DNA of 64,000 nt from Actinoplanes sp. M2I2 (GCF_023544445.1 NZ_JALPVJ010000024.1:1-64000), one strand, 5' to 3'. Shown: positions 24,438 through 33,693, counted from the stretch's first letter. Numbers and translations are program-made. Notes: generated from the letters alone by a model not told the origin.

Positions 24438-24971
24438 CTACCAGACGTCGCCGTTGCGCCAGTCGCAGGCCAGGGTGCCGTCGAGATCCAGTTCGGACCC
24501 GTCCGGCACGAGACGGACGAAGGTGCTGTCGTCGTCCTCGGGGGTGGGCGTCAGGCCCGTCGGGGCCAGGACCGCGGTCCGGCCGCGCCACGGCAGCCAG
24601 CCCCGGGCGACGTACAGACCGCGCCCCGCATGGGAGGCCGACAGCGCCCCGAAGTCGTAGGCCCGGTCGATCACGCTTTCCGCCGCGTCCATGACCTCGG
24701 CCGCGAACCCCTGACCGCGCCGGTCGGCGTCGACGGCAACAGCCTCGACGTAGCCGCATCGCCAGGCGCGCCCGCCGTGGACGAAGCTGCGCTGGACCAC
24801 GGCGGCGTGGGCGACGATGACGCCGCGTTCCTCGACCACGAAATGCAGTCCACCCAGGGAATGGTCCCAGTCGTCGTCGCTGAAGGTGCCGAGGAAGGCC
24901 GCGTCGAGCAGGCGGCGGATCTCGGTACGCTGAGCCGCCGTCAGGCCGGCGGTGGGGATCGTACGGGCCAC
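24438..24971 (-). CDS. aac(2'): Aminoglycoside 2'-N-acetyltransferase, AAC(2')-like
   Basis: The 177-residue product closely resembles mycobacterial AAC(2') enzymes over the whole length: DDDWDHSLGGLHFVVEERG, IVAHAAVVQRSF, RCGYVEAVAVDADRRGQGF, GRGLYVARGWLPWRG, VLAPTGLTPTPEDDDSTFV and the exact type of ending CDWRNGDVW. Family members are about 180 residues and acetylate the 2'-amine of aminoglycosides with acetyl-CoA, and some accept other amines. The GTG at 24971 gives the family length. It lies 24 bp from the divergent reductase start. Resistance in this organism is not shown. Confidence 0.88.
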   Translation of the reverse strand: MARTIPTAGLTAAQRTEIRRLLDAAFLGTFSDDDWDHSLGGLHFVVEERGVIVAHAAVVQRSFVHGGRAWRCGYVEAVAVDADRRGQGFAAEVMDAAESVIDRAYDFGALSASHAGRGLYVARGWLPWRGRTAVLAPTGLTPTPEDDDSTFVRLVPDGSELDLDGTLACDWRNGDVW

Positions 24972-24994
24972 GCCGCACCGTACCGTAGGGCCTT

Positions 24995-25987
24995 GTGAGA
25001 GAGATTCGGCTCGCTGCCCGGCCGGACGGGTGGCCCACACACGAGACCTTCGAGCTGGCCGACGTGCCGACGCCCACCGCGGGGCCGGGGGAGGTGCTGG
25101 TCCGCAACGTCTTCATGTCGGTGGACCCGTACATGCGGGGGCGGATGAACGACGCGAAGTCGTACGTGCCGCCGTTCGAGCTCGGGAAGCCGCTCGAGGG
25201 CGGCGCGGTCGGTGAGGTGGTGGCCTCCGGGTCGCCCGACGTGCCGGTGGGGGCGTACGTCGTCCATGGTCTGGGGTGGCGGGACTACGCGGTGGTGGAG
25301 GCGTCCCGGGCCCGCGTGGTCGACCCGGCGGCGGGGGAGCTGTCGACGTATCTCGGGGTGCTCGGTATGACCGGCCTGACGGCGTATGTGGGACTGCTCG
25401 ACATCGCGAAATTCCAGGAGGGTGAGACGGTCTTCGTGTCGGGCGCGGCCGGGGCGGTGGGCAGTGTGGCCGGGCAGATCGCCCGGCTGCGCGGGGCCAA
25501 GCGGGTGATCGGCAGCGCCGGCTCGGCCGAGAAGGTGCGCCACCTGGTCGACGACCTCGGGTTCGACGCGGCCTTCAACTATCGGGACGAGCCGGTCCGC
25601 AAACAACTGCGCCAGGCTGCGCCGGACGGTATCGACGTGTACTTCGACAACGTCGGCGGTGACCATCTGGAGGCGGCGATCGGGTCGCTCACCAAGTACG
25701 GCCGGGTCGCGATGTGCGGGGCGATCGCCGCGTACAACGAGACGTCCGCGCCGGCCGGGCCGCGCAATCTGTCCGCGGCGATCGGCAAGGAGCTCAACCT
25801 GCGCGGCTTCATCGTGGGCAACCACGGCCGCCGGATGCCGGACTTCCTGGCCGAGGTGGGCCCGTGGGTGCGCGCCGGCCGGATCGAGGCGCGCGAGACG
25901 ATCGTCGACGGGCTCGAGAACGCGCCGGCCGCCTTCCTGGGTCTGCTGCGGGGCGAGAACACCGGCAAGATGCTGGTCCGTCTGTGA
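24995..25987 (+). CDS. NADP-dependent medium-chain reductase (CurA/prostaglandin reductase type)
   Basis: The 330-residue product is zinc-independent MDR type. The N-terminal domain has VFMSVDPYMRGRM, typical of leukotriene B4 12-hydroxydehydrogenase/CurA relatives, and the Rossmann domain has VSGAAGAVGSVAGQIARL (residues 146-163) with the NADP-selecting region AKRVIGSAGSAEK. It would reduce alpha,beta-unsaturated carbonyl compounds. GTG 24995 fits the family N-terminus. Its stop overlaps the next gene (GTGA), so the methyltransferase is cotranslated. Confidence 0.92.
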   Translation: MREIRLAARPDGWPTHETFELADVPTPTAGPGEVLVRNVFMSVDPYMRGRMNDAKSYVPPFELGKPLEGGAVGEVVASGSPDVPVGAYVVHGLGWRDYAVVEASRARVVDPAAGELSTYLGVLGMTGLTAYVGLLDIAKFQEGETVFVSGAAGAVGSVAGQIARLRGAKRVIGSAGSAEKVRHLVDDLGFDAAFNYRDEPVRKQLRQAAPDGIDVYFDNVGGDHLEAAIGSLTKYGRVAMCGAIAAYNETSAPAGPRNLSAAIGKELNLRGFIVGNHGRRMPDFLAEVGPWVRAGRIEARETIVDGLENAPAAFLGLLRGENTGKMLVRL

Positions 25988-26727
25988 GCACCCCGGCCGG
26001 CCACGCCGTCGACCAGTACGCGTCGACGACGGCCAACCTGTCCGCCCGGATAGCGATCTACGACCACCGCGTCAACCCGCAGGACTGGTACGCCTGGGCG
26101 GCCGAGCGGCTTCCGCTCGACGGGCACGTGGTCGAGGTGGGTGCCGGCACGGGTGCGTTGTGGACCCGGGCCGCTCGTCCGGCCCGCCTCACGCTGGTGG
26201 ACTTCTCGCCCGCCATGTGTGAACGGCTGCGCGGTGTGTCCGGGGCGTCGGTCGTCCGGGGCAGCGCCACCGCCCTTCCGTTCGCCGCCGGCCGCTTCGA
26301 CGGTCTGGTCGCCAACCACATGCTCTACCACCTTGACGATCCCGACGCGGGGCTGCGCGAGTTCGCCCGGGTGTTGCGGCCCGGCGGACGGCTCGCCGTG
26401 TCGGTCAACGGGGGCGATCACCTGGCCGAGATCCAGGAGCTGCTGCCCGGCCGTACGCCGCGGGTGCACAACGGGGTCCTGGCCGAGAACGTCGCCGAGC
26501 GGGTCGGCCGGTTCTTCACCGGCGTCGGGGTGCAGCGTTACCCGGGCGGGCTGGCGATCCCCGGCGTCGAGCCGGTGCTGCGCTATCTGGCCAGCCAGGG
26601 GCGCGCGCCGCTCACGCCGGAGCAGGAGGCGGGTGTCCGCGAGACCGTCGCGGCCCGGGTGGCCGCGGACGGGGCCTTCCACGTCCGTCAGCATGCCGTC
26701 CTGGTGACCGCCTCGGTTCCGGGCTGA
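25984..26727 (+). CDS. Class I SAM-dependent methyltransferase
   Basis: The 247-residue product has motif I VEVGAGTGALWTRAA (about residues 50-64), motif II LTLVDFSPAMCERL, and motif III-like FDGLVANHMLYHLDD, followed by EFARVLRPGGRLAVSVNG. This is the Methyltransf_11 layout. Substrate is unknown. It is coupled to the reductase by a four-base overlap, which suggests a shared substrate class. Confidence 0.88.
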   Translation: MSTPAGHAVDQYASTTANLSARIAIYDHRVNPQDWYAWAAERLPLDGHVVEVGAGTGALWTRAARPARLTLVDFSPAMCERLRGVSGASVVRGSATALPFAAGRFDGLVANHMLYHLDDPDAGLREFARVLRPGGRLAVSVNGGDHLAEIQELLPGRTPRVHNGVLAENVAERVGRFFTGVGVQRYPGGLAIPGVEPVLRYLASQGRAPLTPEQEAGVRETVAARVAADGAFHVRQHAVLVTASVPG

Positions 26728-26834
26728 GACAGCGGCTGCCGTTCGGGTGGGCTTGGCCGGGCGTTCAACCGGCTGGGGTGACATGGTCGGCGAGTCGCCT
26801 CCGGCGGCTGTCGATCGGAGGGAGGATGGCGATC

Positions 26835-27629
26835 GTGGAGACTGATCTTCAGCTCGCGCAGCGGGCCGCGCTGGTCGGCGCGGCGGTGGCGCTGCCGCAC
26901 TTCGAGGCGCTGGCCGAGTTGCCCCGTGAGGTCAAGGCGGACGGTTCGGTGGTGACCGCGGCCGACCGGGCCGTGGAGTCGGCCATCCGTGACGTGCTGA
27001 CCGCGGCCCGGCCCGGTGACGCGATCCTGGGCGAGGAGGAGGGGCAGACCGGTTCGGCCGGGCGTCGCTGGATCATCGACCCGATCGACGGGACGGCGCT
27101 GTTCGTCGCCGGCGACAACCGGTGGCTGATCCTGATCGCGCTCGAGATCGACGGTGACGTGGTCGCCGCGGTGGCCGCGCACCCGGCGCAGGGCAGTGTC
27201 TGGTGGGCCACCCGCGGCGGCGGCGCGTTCGAGGGCCGGGTGGTCGGCGGCCGGGTGGTCGCCGAGACGCCTGTGCTCGTCGCGGCCGGGCCGGGCGCGG
27301 TGGCCGGGTGCCGCCTCGGGGTGGTGCCCGAGGCGTGGGGGCGCGAGCTGGTGGCGCCGATCAAGGAGCTCACGCCCGCGCTGCCGTGGCCGATCCACCC
27401 CGCGCTGATGGTCGCCCGCGGCGACCTCGACCTGGCGGTGCAGACGGGCGGCCAGATCTGGGACTTCGCCGCGACGTCGCTGATCGTGCAGGAGGCGGGC
27501 GGCAGCTACAGCGGGATCAACGGCCGCCTGCGGCCGGGCCCCGGGGCTTCGGTGTACACCAACGGCGAGCCGCTGCGGCAGGCGACGCTCGATCTCATCG
27601 CCGACCAGGCGGCCCGCGCCGCCACCTGA
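26835..27629 (+). CDS. Inositol-monophosphatase-family phosphatase
   Basis: The 264-residue product carries the IMPase metal motifs: the E-E pair in GEEEG (about residue 65), WIIDPIDGTALFVAGD (DPxDGT motif) and the C-terminal WDFAATSLIVQEAGG (WDxAA). Family members hydrolyse inositol phosphate, histidinol phosphate or related sugar phosphates with Mg. The GTG at 26835 is chosen because GGAGG at 26821-26825 is nine bases away; the ATG at 26826 would touch that site and adds three residues. Confidence 0.88.
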   Translation: METDLQLAQRAALVGAAVALPHFEALAELPREVKADGSVVTAADRAVESAIRDVLTAARPGDAILGEEEGQTGSAGRRWIIDPIDGTALFVAGDNRWLILIALEIDGDVVAAVAAHPAQGSVWWATRGGGAFEGRVVGGRVVAETPVLVAAGPGAVAGCRLGVVPEAWGRELVAPIKELTPALPWPIHPALMVARGDLDLAVQTGGQIWDFAATSLIVQEAGGSYSGINGRLRPGPGASVYTNGEPLRQATLDLIADQAARAAT

Positions 27630-27635
27630 GCAGCC

Positions 27636-28328
27636 TCACCGGATCTCGGCGACGGCCATCCCCACGACGCCCGGCGGCACCTGCGCGACGACCTCGCCGG
27701 CCGGATCGAGGACGCAGGTCGGTCCCAAACCGAGATGCGTGCCGCCGCGCTCGCCGGTGACGTCGGCCGAGGCCATCCACAGGCCGGTCTCGAGCACCCG
27801 CTTGCGGCGCAGGTCGTTGTGCCGGTCCCGCCAGCGGTGGGCTTTCTCCCGGCGCATCATGTTCTGCGCCGGGTGCACCAGCAGACGCGCGCCGCGGGCC
27901 GCGACGGCCGCCGCCGCGTGCGGGTACTGCGCGTCGAAGCAGATGTTGATGCCGAAGCGAACACCAGCGCAGTCGAAGACCGGGTAGTCCGTGCCCGCCG
28001 TGAAGACGCTCTCGCCGCGGGTCAGGAACGTCTTCCGGTACGCCCCGACGGTGCGCCCGCCCCGCAGAACCGCCGCCGTGTTGTAGTAGCGGTCGCCCTG
28101 CCGCTCGATCATGCCCAGGACGACGGTCGGCCGCAGGTCGAGCCGGAGGTCGGCCGGCCGGCCGAAAGCGCGCACGTGCTCGGGCGTGACCGTGTAGCCC
28201 TGCAGGAAACACTCCGGGAAGACCAGCAGGTCGACGTCGTCGGCTCGTGCGGCGAACCACCGGACCAGCTCGAGCGCGGCCGGCACGTCCCCGAGGATCT
28301 CCGGTGTCTGGCAGACCCCGACACGCAT
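27636..28328 (-). CDS. Carbon-nitrogen hydrolase (nitrilase superfamily)
   Basis: The 230-residue product has the Glu-Lys-Cys triad of the family: Glu in FPECFLQGY, Lys in YRKTFLTRG and Cys in NICFDAQYPHAA. Members cleave amides or nitriles; the substrate is unclear. The start at 28328 (MRVGVCQT) fits the family, whereas the open frame runs on upstream into non-family sequence. It is convergent with the phosphatase gene, 6 bp apart. Confidence 0.9.
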   Translation of the reverse strand: MRVGVCQTPEILGDVPAALELVRWFAARADDVDLLVFPECFLQGYTVTPEHVRAFGRPADLRLDLRPTVVLGMIERQGDRYYNTAAVLRGGRTVGAYRKTFLTRGESVFTAGTDYPVFDCAGVRFGINICFDAQYPHAAAAVAARGARLLVHPAQNMMRREKAHRWRDRHNDLRRKRVLETGLWMASADVTGERGGTHLGLGPTCVLDPAGEVVAQVPPGVVGMAVAEIR

Positions 28329-28415
28329 CAGGGCCTCGCTCCGGGCGGAAGCATGCCGCCGGTCTGCCCTGAGCCGGCACGTTCCGGGCGCCCGCGGACG
28401 GGTACTGATCGGGGC

Positions 28416-28607
28416 ATGACACACCATCCACGAGCGGGTTCCGAGACGGATCAGCATGTCACCGGCGGCCCGGAGACCGGTGAGTTCACCACCGACACGC
28501 CGCCCTCGGCCGACACACCGGCCAGTGGCAGCAGCAACGCGGGCATCAACGAGTTGCGGGCCAACCGCGACGAGGGCGAGGACAAGCTCCCCGAGCCGCC
28601 GGACTGA
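28416..28607 (+). CDS. Small acidic hypothetical protein
   Basis: The 63-residue product is hydrophilic and rich in Thr, Gly, Ser, Asp and Glu, with no membrane segment; it ends NRDEGEDKLPEPPD. It is probably disordered. No family is recognised. It ends 15 bp from the stop of the convergent FHA gene. Confidence 0.45.
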   Translation: MTHHPRAGSETDQHVTGGPETGEFTTDTPPSADTPASGSSNAGINELRANRDEGEDKLPEPPD

Positions 28608-28622
28608 CCGGCGGCGCCGGTG

Positions 28623-29264
28623 TCACACGGGGGCGTTGAGGGTGAGGGTCGTCCAGGCGCCCACGTGGACGCGGTCGCCGGGGGTCAGCGAGCGGGACTC
28701 GCCGGCGGTCAGCGGCCGCTGGTCGTCGTTGATGTAGGTGCCGTTGGTGGAGCCCAGGTCGGAGACCAGCCACACGCCGTCGACGCTGAGCGTCAGCAGG
28801 GCGTGCGAGTGGGAGACCCCGGGATCGTCGTCGGCCAGGTCGATCTCGGGGTGCATGCCCTTCGAGGTGCTTCCGCGCCCGATCCGCACCTGCGGCGGGG
28901 GCAACGTCACGGTGCGGGACGCCGGCGACGGGGGGAACTCGATGCCGTCGATCGCGTTCTCGGCGAAGTAGGCGCGGTCGGGGGCGATCGTCACGGTCCA
29001 CCCGGTCGTGACGACGGGCGTGGCCGTCGGCTGGGTGAGCGCGGGGACGCGACCGGTGTCGTGGTCGAAGCCGCAGTCCTCGCAGAACCGGGCGGTGCCC
29101 GACCGGGGCGTGCCGCAGTTCGGGCAGGGCGGGGTGGCGGGGGCCACGGGGCCGGCCGAGGCGGTGACCGGGGCCGGCGCGGAGGACGAGATCTTCGCGC
29201 CGCAGGTGTCGCAGAAGTCGCTCTCCCCGGAGACGTGGCCCTTGGGGCAGGCGTACGTGCTCAC
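28623..29264 (-). CDS. FHA-domain protein with N-terminal zinc ribbons
   Basis: The 213-residue product begins with Cys pairs (YACPKGH... FCDTCG, and CPNCG... FCEDCG) that should form two zinc ribbons in the first 70 residues. A linker follows and then a C-terminal FHA domain: VRIGRGST, GVSHSHALLTL, LGSTNGTYIND, all with the phosphothreonine-binding residues. FHA domains read phospho-Thr. In mycobacteria the PknG target GarA is also an FHA protein, but GarA has no zinc ribbon. The linker has paired Thr (VVTTGW), which could be a phosphosite; this is inference. It is the last gene of the operon; its GTG overlaps the vWA stop. Confidence 0.88.
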   Translation of the reverse strand: MSTYACPKGHVSGESDFCDTCGAKISSSAPAPVTASAGPVAPATPPCPNCGTPRSGTARFCEDCGFDHDTGRVPALTQPTATPVVTTGWTVTIAPDRAYFAENAIDGIEFPPSPASRTVTLPPPQVRIGRGSTSKGMHPEIDLADDDPGVSHSHALLTLSVDGVWLVSDLGSTNGTYINDDQRPLTAGESRSLTPGDRVHVGAWTTLTLNAPV

Positions 29265-30535
29265 TGGCCGCGCCCCACCCGCACGGTCTTGGTCGAGCGG
29301 GTGTCGAGCGCCATCTCGTCGGCCGCCGCGACCTTGCGCCGCAGCCGCACGGTGCCGGTCGCCGCGTCCTCGATCTCCACCACGGTGGCCAGCAGCTCGG
29401 AGGTGGCCTGGTTGCCGCTCTCGTGGGCCAGTTGCGCGGCCCGCCCGAACTTGATCGTGGCCGTGTGGTCGTCGCCGGCCTTGCGCGCCTCGATGCCGGC
29501 CTGGATCGTGTCGGCCAGCTCGGCCTGCCCGGTGTAGTGGGCCACCTGCCGGTTGATCCGGGTCGACAGCGCGGCGTCGTCGGTCCACACCGCGCGCACC
29601 AGCGCCTGGGTGTGGACGGTGTCGCCCTCCACGATCGAGACCCGCGCGGCCAGCATCTCGTCGCCCGCCGCGCCGGGCGGCACGTCCACGCAGAGGTGGT
29701 AGTCGCGGCTCTCGGCGCCCCAGGAGCCCAGCGGGTAGCGCGCGGCCCGCGGGCCGTCGGCCACGCGCTTGCCGGTCAGGTCGGCCACCTGCGGCTCGAC
29801 CTGCTTGACGAACCGGACAGTCGCGTTCACCGGCGTCCAGACCTTGAGTTGCACGTCGGCCGCGGTCTTGCCCATCGCGGTGGTCATCATCTGCTCGAAG
29901 GCGACGGTCAGGTCGGCCGGCCGGGCCACGATGTCGACCGTGCCCAGCATCGCGTCGGCGATCTTGCGGAGTTCGGACACCTTCCAGTTCGTGCCCACAC
30001 CCCGGCAGTCGACGGTGAACTTGCCGGCGATCGTGTCGAGCACGCTCTGCAGGTAGCCCTCGCGTTCGCCGTTGTCGCCGTCGGTGAGCATGATGGCGTG
30101 CGCGATGGTGCCGGGCCGCTGGGCGACCAGCTGCGCGGCCAGCAGCAGCCACGCGCCCATCGCCGTGCCGCCGGCGGCGTGCAGCCGGTCGATCGCCCAG
30201 GTCGCCTCGGCCCGGGTCTGCACCGTCGCGACGGCGAGCTCGCCGGGCGCGGGAAAGAGCTGCTGGGCCGTGCCCACCCCGGCGATCAGCGCGAAGTGCA
30301 CGCCGTCGTCGAGGCACGCCACCGCCGCCTTGGCCGCCTGCCGGGCCGCGGCGATGCGGCCCTCGGCCTGCATCGAGCCGGACGCGTCGACGATGATGAC
30401 CTCGGTGGCGCCGGCCGTACGCCGCCCGCCTCCGCCGCCCGTGCCGCCCGACGAGGTGACCGTCACGATCGCGTTGACCTCGGTCGCTCCGAGGGCGAGG
30501 AACTCGTTCTGGAAGGCCTCGGCGGAGTACGTCAT
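29261..30535 (-). CDS. von Willebrand factor A domain protein
   Basis: The 424-residue product has a MIDAS motif DASGSM (residues 50-55), the Thr in GGTAMGAWL and the Asp in LTDGDNGER, so the metal site is complete. The domain covers about 44-230; the rest is beta-rich then helical and has no signal peptide. It resembles the TerY type of intracellular vWA protein. PP2C ends two bases upstream of its ATG and its own stop overlaps the FHA start. The operon context suggests an adaptor that is controlled by phosphorylation. Confidence 0.88.
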   Translation of the reverse strand: MTYSAEAFQNEFLALGATEVNAIVTVTSSGGTGGGGGRRTAGATEVIIVDASGSMQAEGRIAAARQAAKAAVACLDDGVHFALIAGVGTAQQLFPAPGELAVATVQTRAEATWAIDRLHAAGGTAMGAWLLLAAQLVAQRPGTIAHAIMLTDGDNGEREGYLQSVLDTIAGKFTVDCRGVGTNWKVSELRKIADAMLGTVDIVARPADLTVAFEQMMTTAMGKTAADVQLKVWTPVNATVRFVKQVEPQVADLTGKRVADGPRAARYPLGSWGAESRDYHLCVDVPPGAAGDEMLAARVSIVEGDTVHTQALVRAVWTDDAALSTRINRQVAHYTGQAELADTIQAGIEARKAGDDHTATIKFGRAAQLAHESGNQATSELLATVVEIEDAATGTVRLRRKVAAADEMALDTRSTKTVRVGRGQ

Positions 30536-30537
30536 CC

Positions 30538-31476
30538 CTATCCCTTCACAAGAGGCTTCACGGGGATCAGTGCCACGGTGATGTTGTCGGCGCCGCCGGC
30601 GGTGTTCGCGTAGTCGGCGAGCCACCGGGCGGCGGAGATCAGCGTGCCCTGCTCGCGCAACCCCTCGCGCACGGCCGCGGCGAAGGCGGCCGGGTCGGTC
30701 AGGTAGTTCCACAACCCGTCGCTGCACAGCACCAGATGGCCGGGGTCGCCGACGATGAACTCCGCGGTCCGCGGGGCGATCTTGCCGGCGTCGGCGCCCA
30801 GCCAGGCGGTGATCGCGTGCGCCTTGGGGTCGCGCATGGCCTGCTCCGGGTCGGCGCCCAGGGCGATCACGTGGGTCGCCCACGAGTCGTCCTCGGTGAG
30901 CTGCTCGGCCGGCCCGACCTCGGGCACCCAGTAGGCGCGGCTGTCGCCGATCCAGCCGACGGTCACCGCGTCGCCGCGGATCACCGCCGCGACGATCGTG
31001 CAGGCCGGGTTGGACGCCTGCCGCCGCGGGTCGCCCTCGGCGGCCAGACCGGCCACCGCGACCTGGGCCGCCCCGATCGCCTCGGCGACATCGCCTGCGG
31101 GCAGCAGCTCCCCGGCCGCCTGGACCGCGGTCAGCGAGGCCACGTCGGGATCGAACGAGGAGGAGACGCCGTCGCTGACCACGACGTCGATCTCGTCGCC
31201 GCGGGTGGCCAGCCACATCGCGTCCTCGTTGCGGTGGTGCCGCAGTCCGCGGTCGGTCACCGCGGCCGCCGTGGCGCCGCAGTCGGTCTCGAGGTGATCG
31301 CGTTCGCGCCCGGCAAGCATCCCGCAATGCTCGCAGTACCCGTCCTCGCCCACGCCGCCGGGTGTCCCGCAATGGGGGCACCCCGGCTCGGGCATCAGCG
31401 ACCGTCCGCAGACCTCGCAGAAGGCCGCCCCGGTGGTGCGCTCATCGGCGCACGCGGCGCAGTCGGTCATCGTCAT
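30538..31476 (-). CDS. PP2C-family protein phosphatase with N-terminal zinc ribbons
   Basis: The 312-residue product has two CxxC pairs groups (CAAC... CEVC and CPHC... CEHC, residues 5-52), then a PP2C domain. Metal Asp residues are visible in NEDAMW, VSDGVSS, CSDGLWNYL and GGADNITV. It should remove phosphate from Ser/Thr, probably opposing PknG, the gene just before it. There is no membrane helix, unlike PstP. The gap to pknG is 30 bp. Confidence 0.92.
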   Translation of the reverse strand: MTMTDCAACADERTTGAAFCEVCGRSLMPEPGCPHCGTPGGVGEDGYCEHCGMLAGRERDHLETDCGATAAAVTDRGLRHHRNEDAMWLATRGDEIDVVVSDGVSSSFDPDVASLTAVQAAGELLPAGDVAEAIGAAQVAVAGLAAEGDPRRQASNPACTIVAAVIRGDAVTVGWIGDSRAYWVPEVGPAEQLTEDDSWATHVIALGADPEQAMRDPKAHAITAWLGADAGKIAPRTAEFIVGDPGHLVLCSDGLWNYLTDPAAFAAAVREGLREQGTLISAARWLADYANTAGGADNITVALIPVKPLVKG

Positions 31477-31506
31477 CGTGCCTCGCTCACACAGCCGGCC
31501 AAATCG

Positions 31507-33693
31507 TCATGTACGGGTCCGGGGGCGCGACGCGTTGGCCAGATCCACCAGGCGGATCTTTTCCGGGCCGTGCGCCGCGCGGGCCATCTCGCGGTACGCC
31601 TCCTCGAGCGCGAAGCGGACGTCGCGTTCGCGGACCGTGCCGTTGCGGTCCGGTCCGAGCACCGCCGCGGGCAGCGTAAATCCTCCGTTGATGTTTCGCA
31701 GCGCCTGTTCGAGCAGTTCGGCGCGCAGAGCGGCCAGTTGGGCGGCCTCCACCTCGAGCCGTTCGATCAGCGCGGCCGCCGCGGCGAGCGAGTCGACGTC
31801 CGGCGCGGCCGCCGGGTGCGCCCGCACGAGCGCACGTACCGCCCCCACCTGCGAGCTGCGGTAGGCCGAGGAGGTGCCGGGGACCCGGTTGTACGCCTCG
31901 ACCGCGCCGCTGCGGTCGCCGGTGGTCAGCCGGCAGCGGGCCAGCCCGGCCGCCGCGGTCGTGTAGGACGGGTCGGTGCGGCTCACCACGTCGTAGTAGC
32001 CGGCCGCCCCGGCCGGGTCGCCGGCCAGTTCCCGGGTGAGCCCGATCGCGAGCTGCGGCGCCAGCTCGCCCGGCAGCGCCGAGTAGACGGCGTCGAACTG
32101 CCGCCGGGCGTCGTCGTGCCGGCCCTCGGCCAGCCCGAGCAGCCCGTCGTACCAGGCCACCCGCCAGTCGGCGCCGTAGGTGACGGCCAGCCGGCCGCAC
32201 TCCTGCCGGGCGCCGGCGAAGGCGCCGTCGCGCACCCCCAGGTCGATGAGCGCGCGCAGGCCGCGCAGGGCCACCTCGAGCGTCTCGGCCGGCGCCGAGC
32301 GCAGCAGGGTGAGCACCTCGGCCGGGTCGGTCACCGTCACCGAGGCCAGGAACGCGGCGGCCGGGTCGTTCAGGTCGATCAGCGGGGTCGGCAGGTCCTG
32401 CCAGCGAGGCGTCTCCGAGCGCAGGTCGGTGCGCAGCTCGCCGGTGAACAACCGGGACGGCGCCGGCTGCGGCCGGCCGTCGGCGGCGAGCACCTGGCGC
32501 AGCACGCCCGTCATCTGCTCGGCCATCTCGGCGGCGTCGACGAACCGCTCGCCCGGGTCGCGCAGCGTGGCGCGCCGGATGAGCCGGTAGTACGACTCGA
32601 ACCGCTGGTACACCTCGAACTCGGCGCGGTCGGGCAGGCTGTCGGCGTACGTCGTCTGGTAGCCCCGGAAGTCGGTCGTGAGGACGGCCAGCGTACGGCC
32701 GATGGTGTAAAGATCCGAGGCCACCGACGGCCCGAGGGTCGCCATCTCGGGCGCCTGGTAGCCCACCGTGCCGTAGAGCGCGGCCTCCTGGTCGTCGACG
32801 TGCACGACCCCGCCGAGGTCGATCAGCTTCATCTGGTCGCCGGCCTGGATCACGTTGTCCGGCTTGAAGTCGCAGTAGATCAGCCCCCGGTCGTGCAGGT
32901 AGCCGAACGCCGGCATCATCTCCAGGACGTAGGCCAGGGCCACCTCGACCGGCAGCGGGTCGAGCCGGCCGCCGTTGGCCGCGCGGCGCTCCTTGAGGAG
33001 TCCCTTGAGCGACTCGCCGCCGACGTACTCCATGACGATGTAGCCGGCGCCGTCGTGCTCGACGAAGTTGTAGATCTTGACGATGTTGGGGTGCTCGACC
33101 TCGGCCAGGAAGCGCCGCTCGGCCACGGCCGCGGCCAGCGCGTCCTCGTCGCCGGCGTTGAGCAGGCCCTTGAGCACCACCCAGCGGTCCGAGACGTTCT
33201 TGTCGACGGCCAGATAGATCCAGCCCAGACCGCCGTGCGCGAGCGCCCCGACGACCTCGTACTGCCCGCCGATCAGGTCGCCCTTGACGACCTTGGGGGT
33301 GAAGTTGAACGCCTCGCCACAGGCCGGGCAGAAGCCCGAGGTGCGTCCCGGGCGGTCGCCGCGGGTCCGGCCCACCGCGTTGCCGCACTTGGCGCAGTAC
33401 CGCTTGGGCTCCGGCACCTCGGCCGTGGCCATGACCGCCGTGGCCGGATCGGCCTGGACGATCGGCTCGATGTCGACCAGACCGCCGGCGAAACGGCGGC
33501 GGGTCCCGGTGCGGGCGCTGCCGGTGCGGGCCGACCCGGACGTCCGGGTCGAGAGCGCGGACGTCCGGACCGAGGGGCTCGTCGCCTCCCGCGGCCGGGG
33601 CGCCGCCGGCTTGGTGCCGGCCCGCGGCGCCAGCCCACAGGTGTCGCAATACCCGTCCTCGATGGTTCCCGGGCAGTCGCGTTCGCACGTCAT
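31507..33693 (-). CDS. pknG: Serine/threonine kinase PknG with rubredoxin-like domain and TPRs
   Basis: The 728-residue product has an early Cys cluster (MTCERDC... CDTCG), a disordered Thr-rich stretch, a rubredoxin-like pair YCAKCG (99-104) and FCPACG (121-126), a kinase domain (about 145-400) and a helical C-terminus (430-728) of TPR type. Key features match PknG: VVLKG with Lys175, YCDFKPDN in place of HRD, and DLGG in place of DFG. Mycobacterial PknG phosphorylates GarA and so controls glutamate metabolism. ATG 33693 overlaps the stop of the upstream gene. The N-terminal Cys cluster with its Thr-rich linker could carry the autophosphorylation sites. Confidence 0.93.
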   Translation of the reverse strand: MTCERDCPGTIEDGYCDTCGLAPRAGTKPAAPRPREATSPSVRTSALSTRTSGSARTGSARTGTRRRFAGGLVDIEPIVQADPATAVMATAEVPEPKRYCAKCGNAVGRTRGDRPGRTSGFCPACGEAFNFTPKVVKGDLIGGQYEVVGALAHGGLGWIYLAVDKNVSDRWVVLKGLLNAGDEDALAAAVAERRFLAEVEHPNIVKIYNFVEHDGAGYIVMEYVGGESLKGLLKERRAANGGRLDPLPVEVALAYVLEMMPAFGYLHDRGLIYCDFKPDNVIQAGDQMKLIDLGGVVHVDDQEAALYGTVGYQAPEMATLGPSVASDLYTIGRTLAVLTTDFRGYQTTYADSLPDRAEFEVYQRFESYYRLIRRATLRDPGERFVDAAEMAEQMTGVLRQVLAADGRPQPAPSRLFTGELRTDLRSETPRWQDLPTPLIDLNDPAAAFLASVTVTDPAEVLTLLRSAPAETLEVALRGLRALIDLGVRDGAFAGARQECGRLAVTYGADWRVAWYDGLLGLAEGRHDDARRQFDAVYSALPGELAPQLAIGLTRELAGDPAGAAGYYDVVSRTDPSYTTAAAGLARCRLTTGDRSGAVEAYNRVPGTSSAYRSSQVGAVRALVRAHPAAAPDVDSLAAAAALIERLEVEAAQLAALRAELLEQALRNINGGFTLPAAVLGPDRNGTVRERDVRFALEEAYREMARAAHGPEKIRLVDLANASRPRTRT

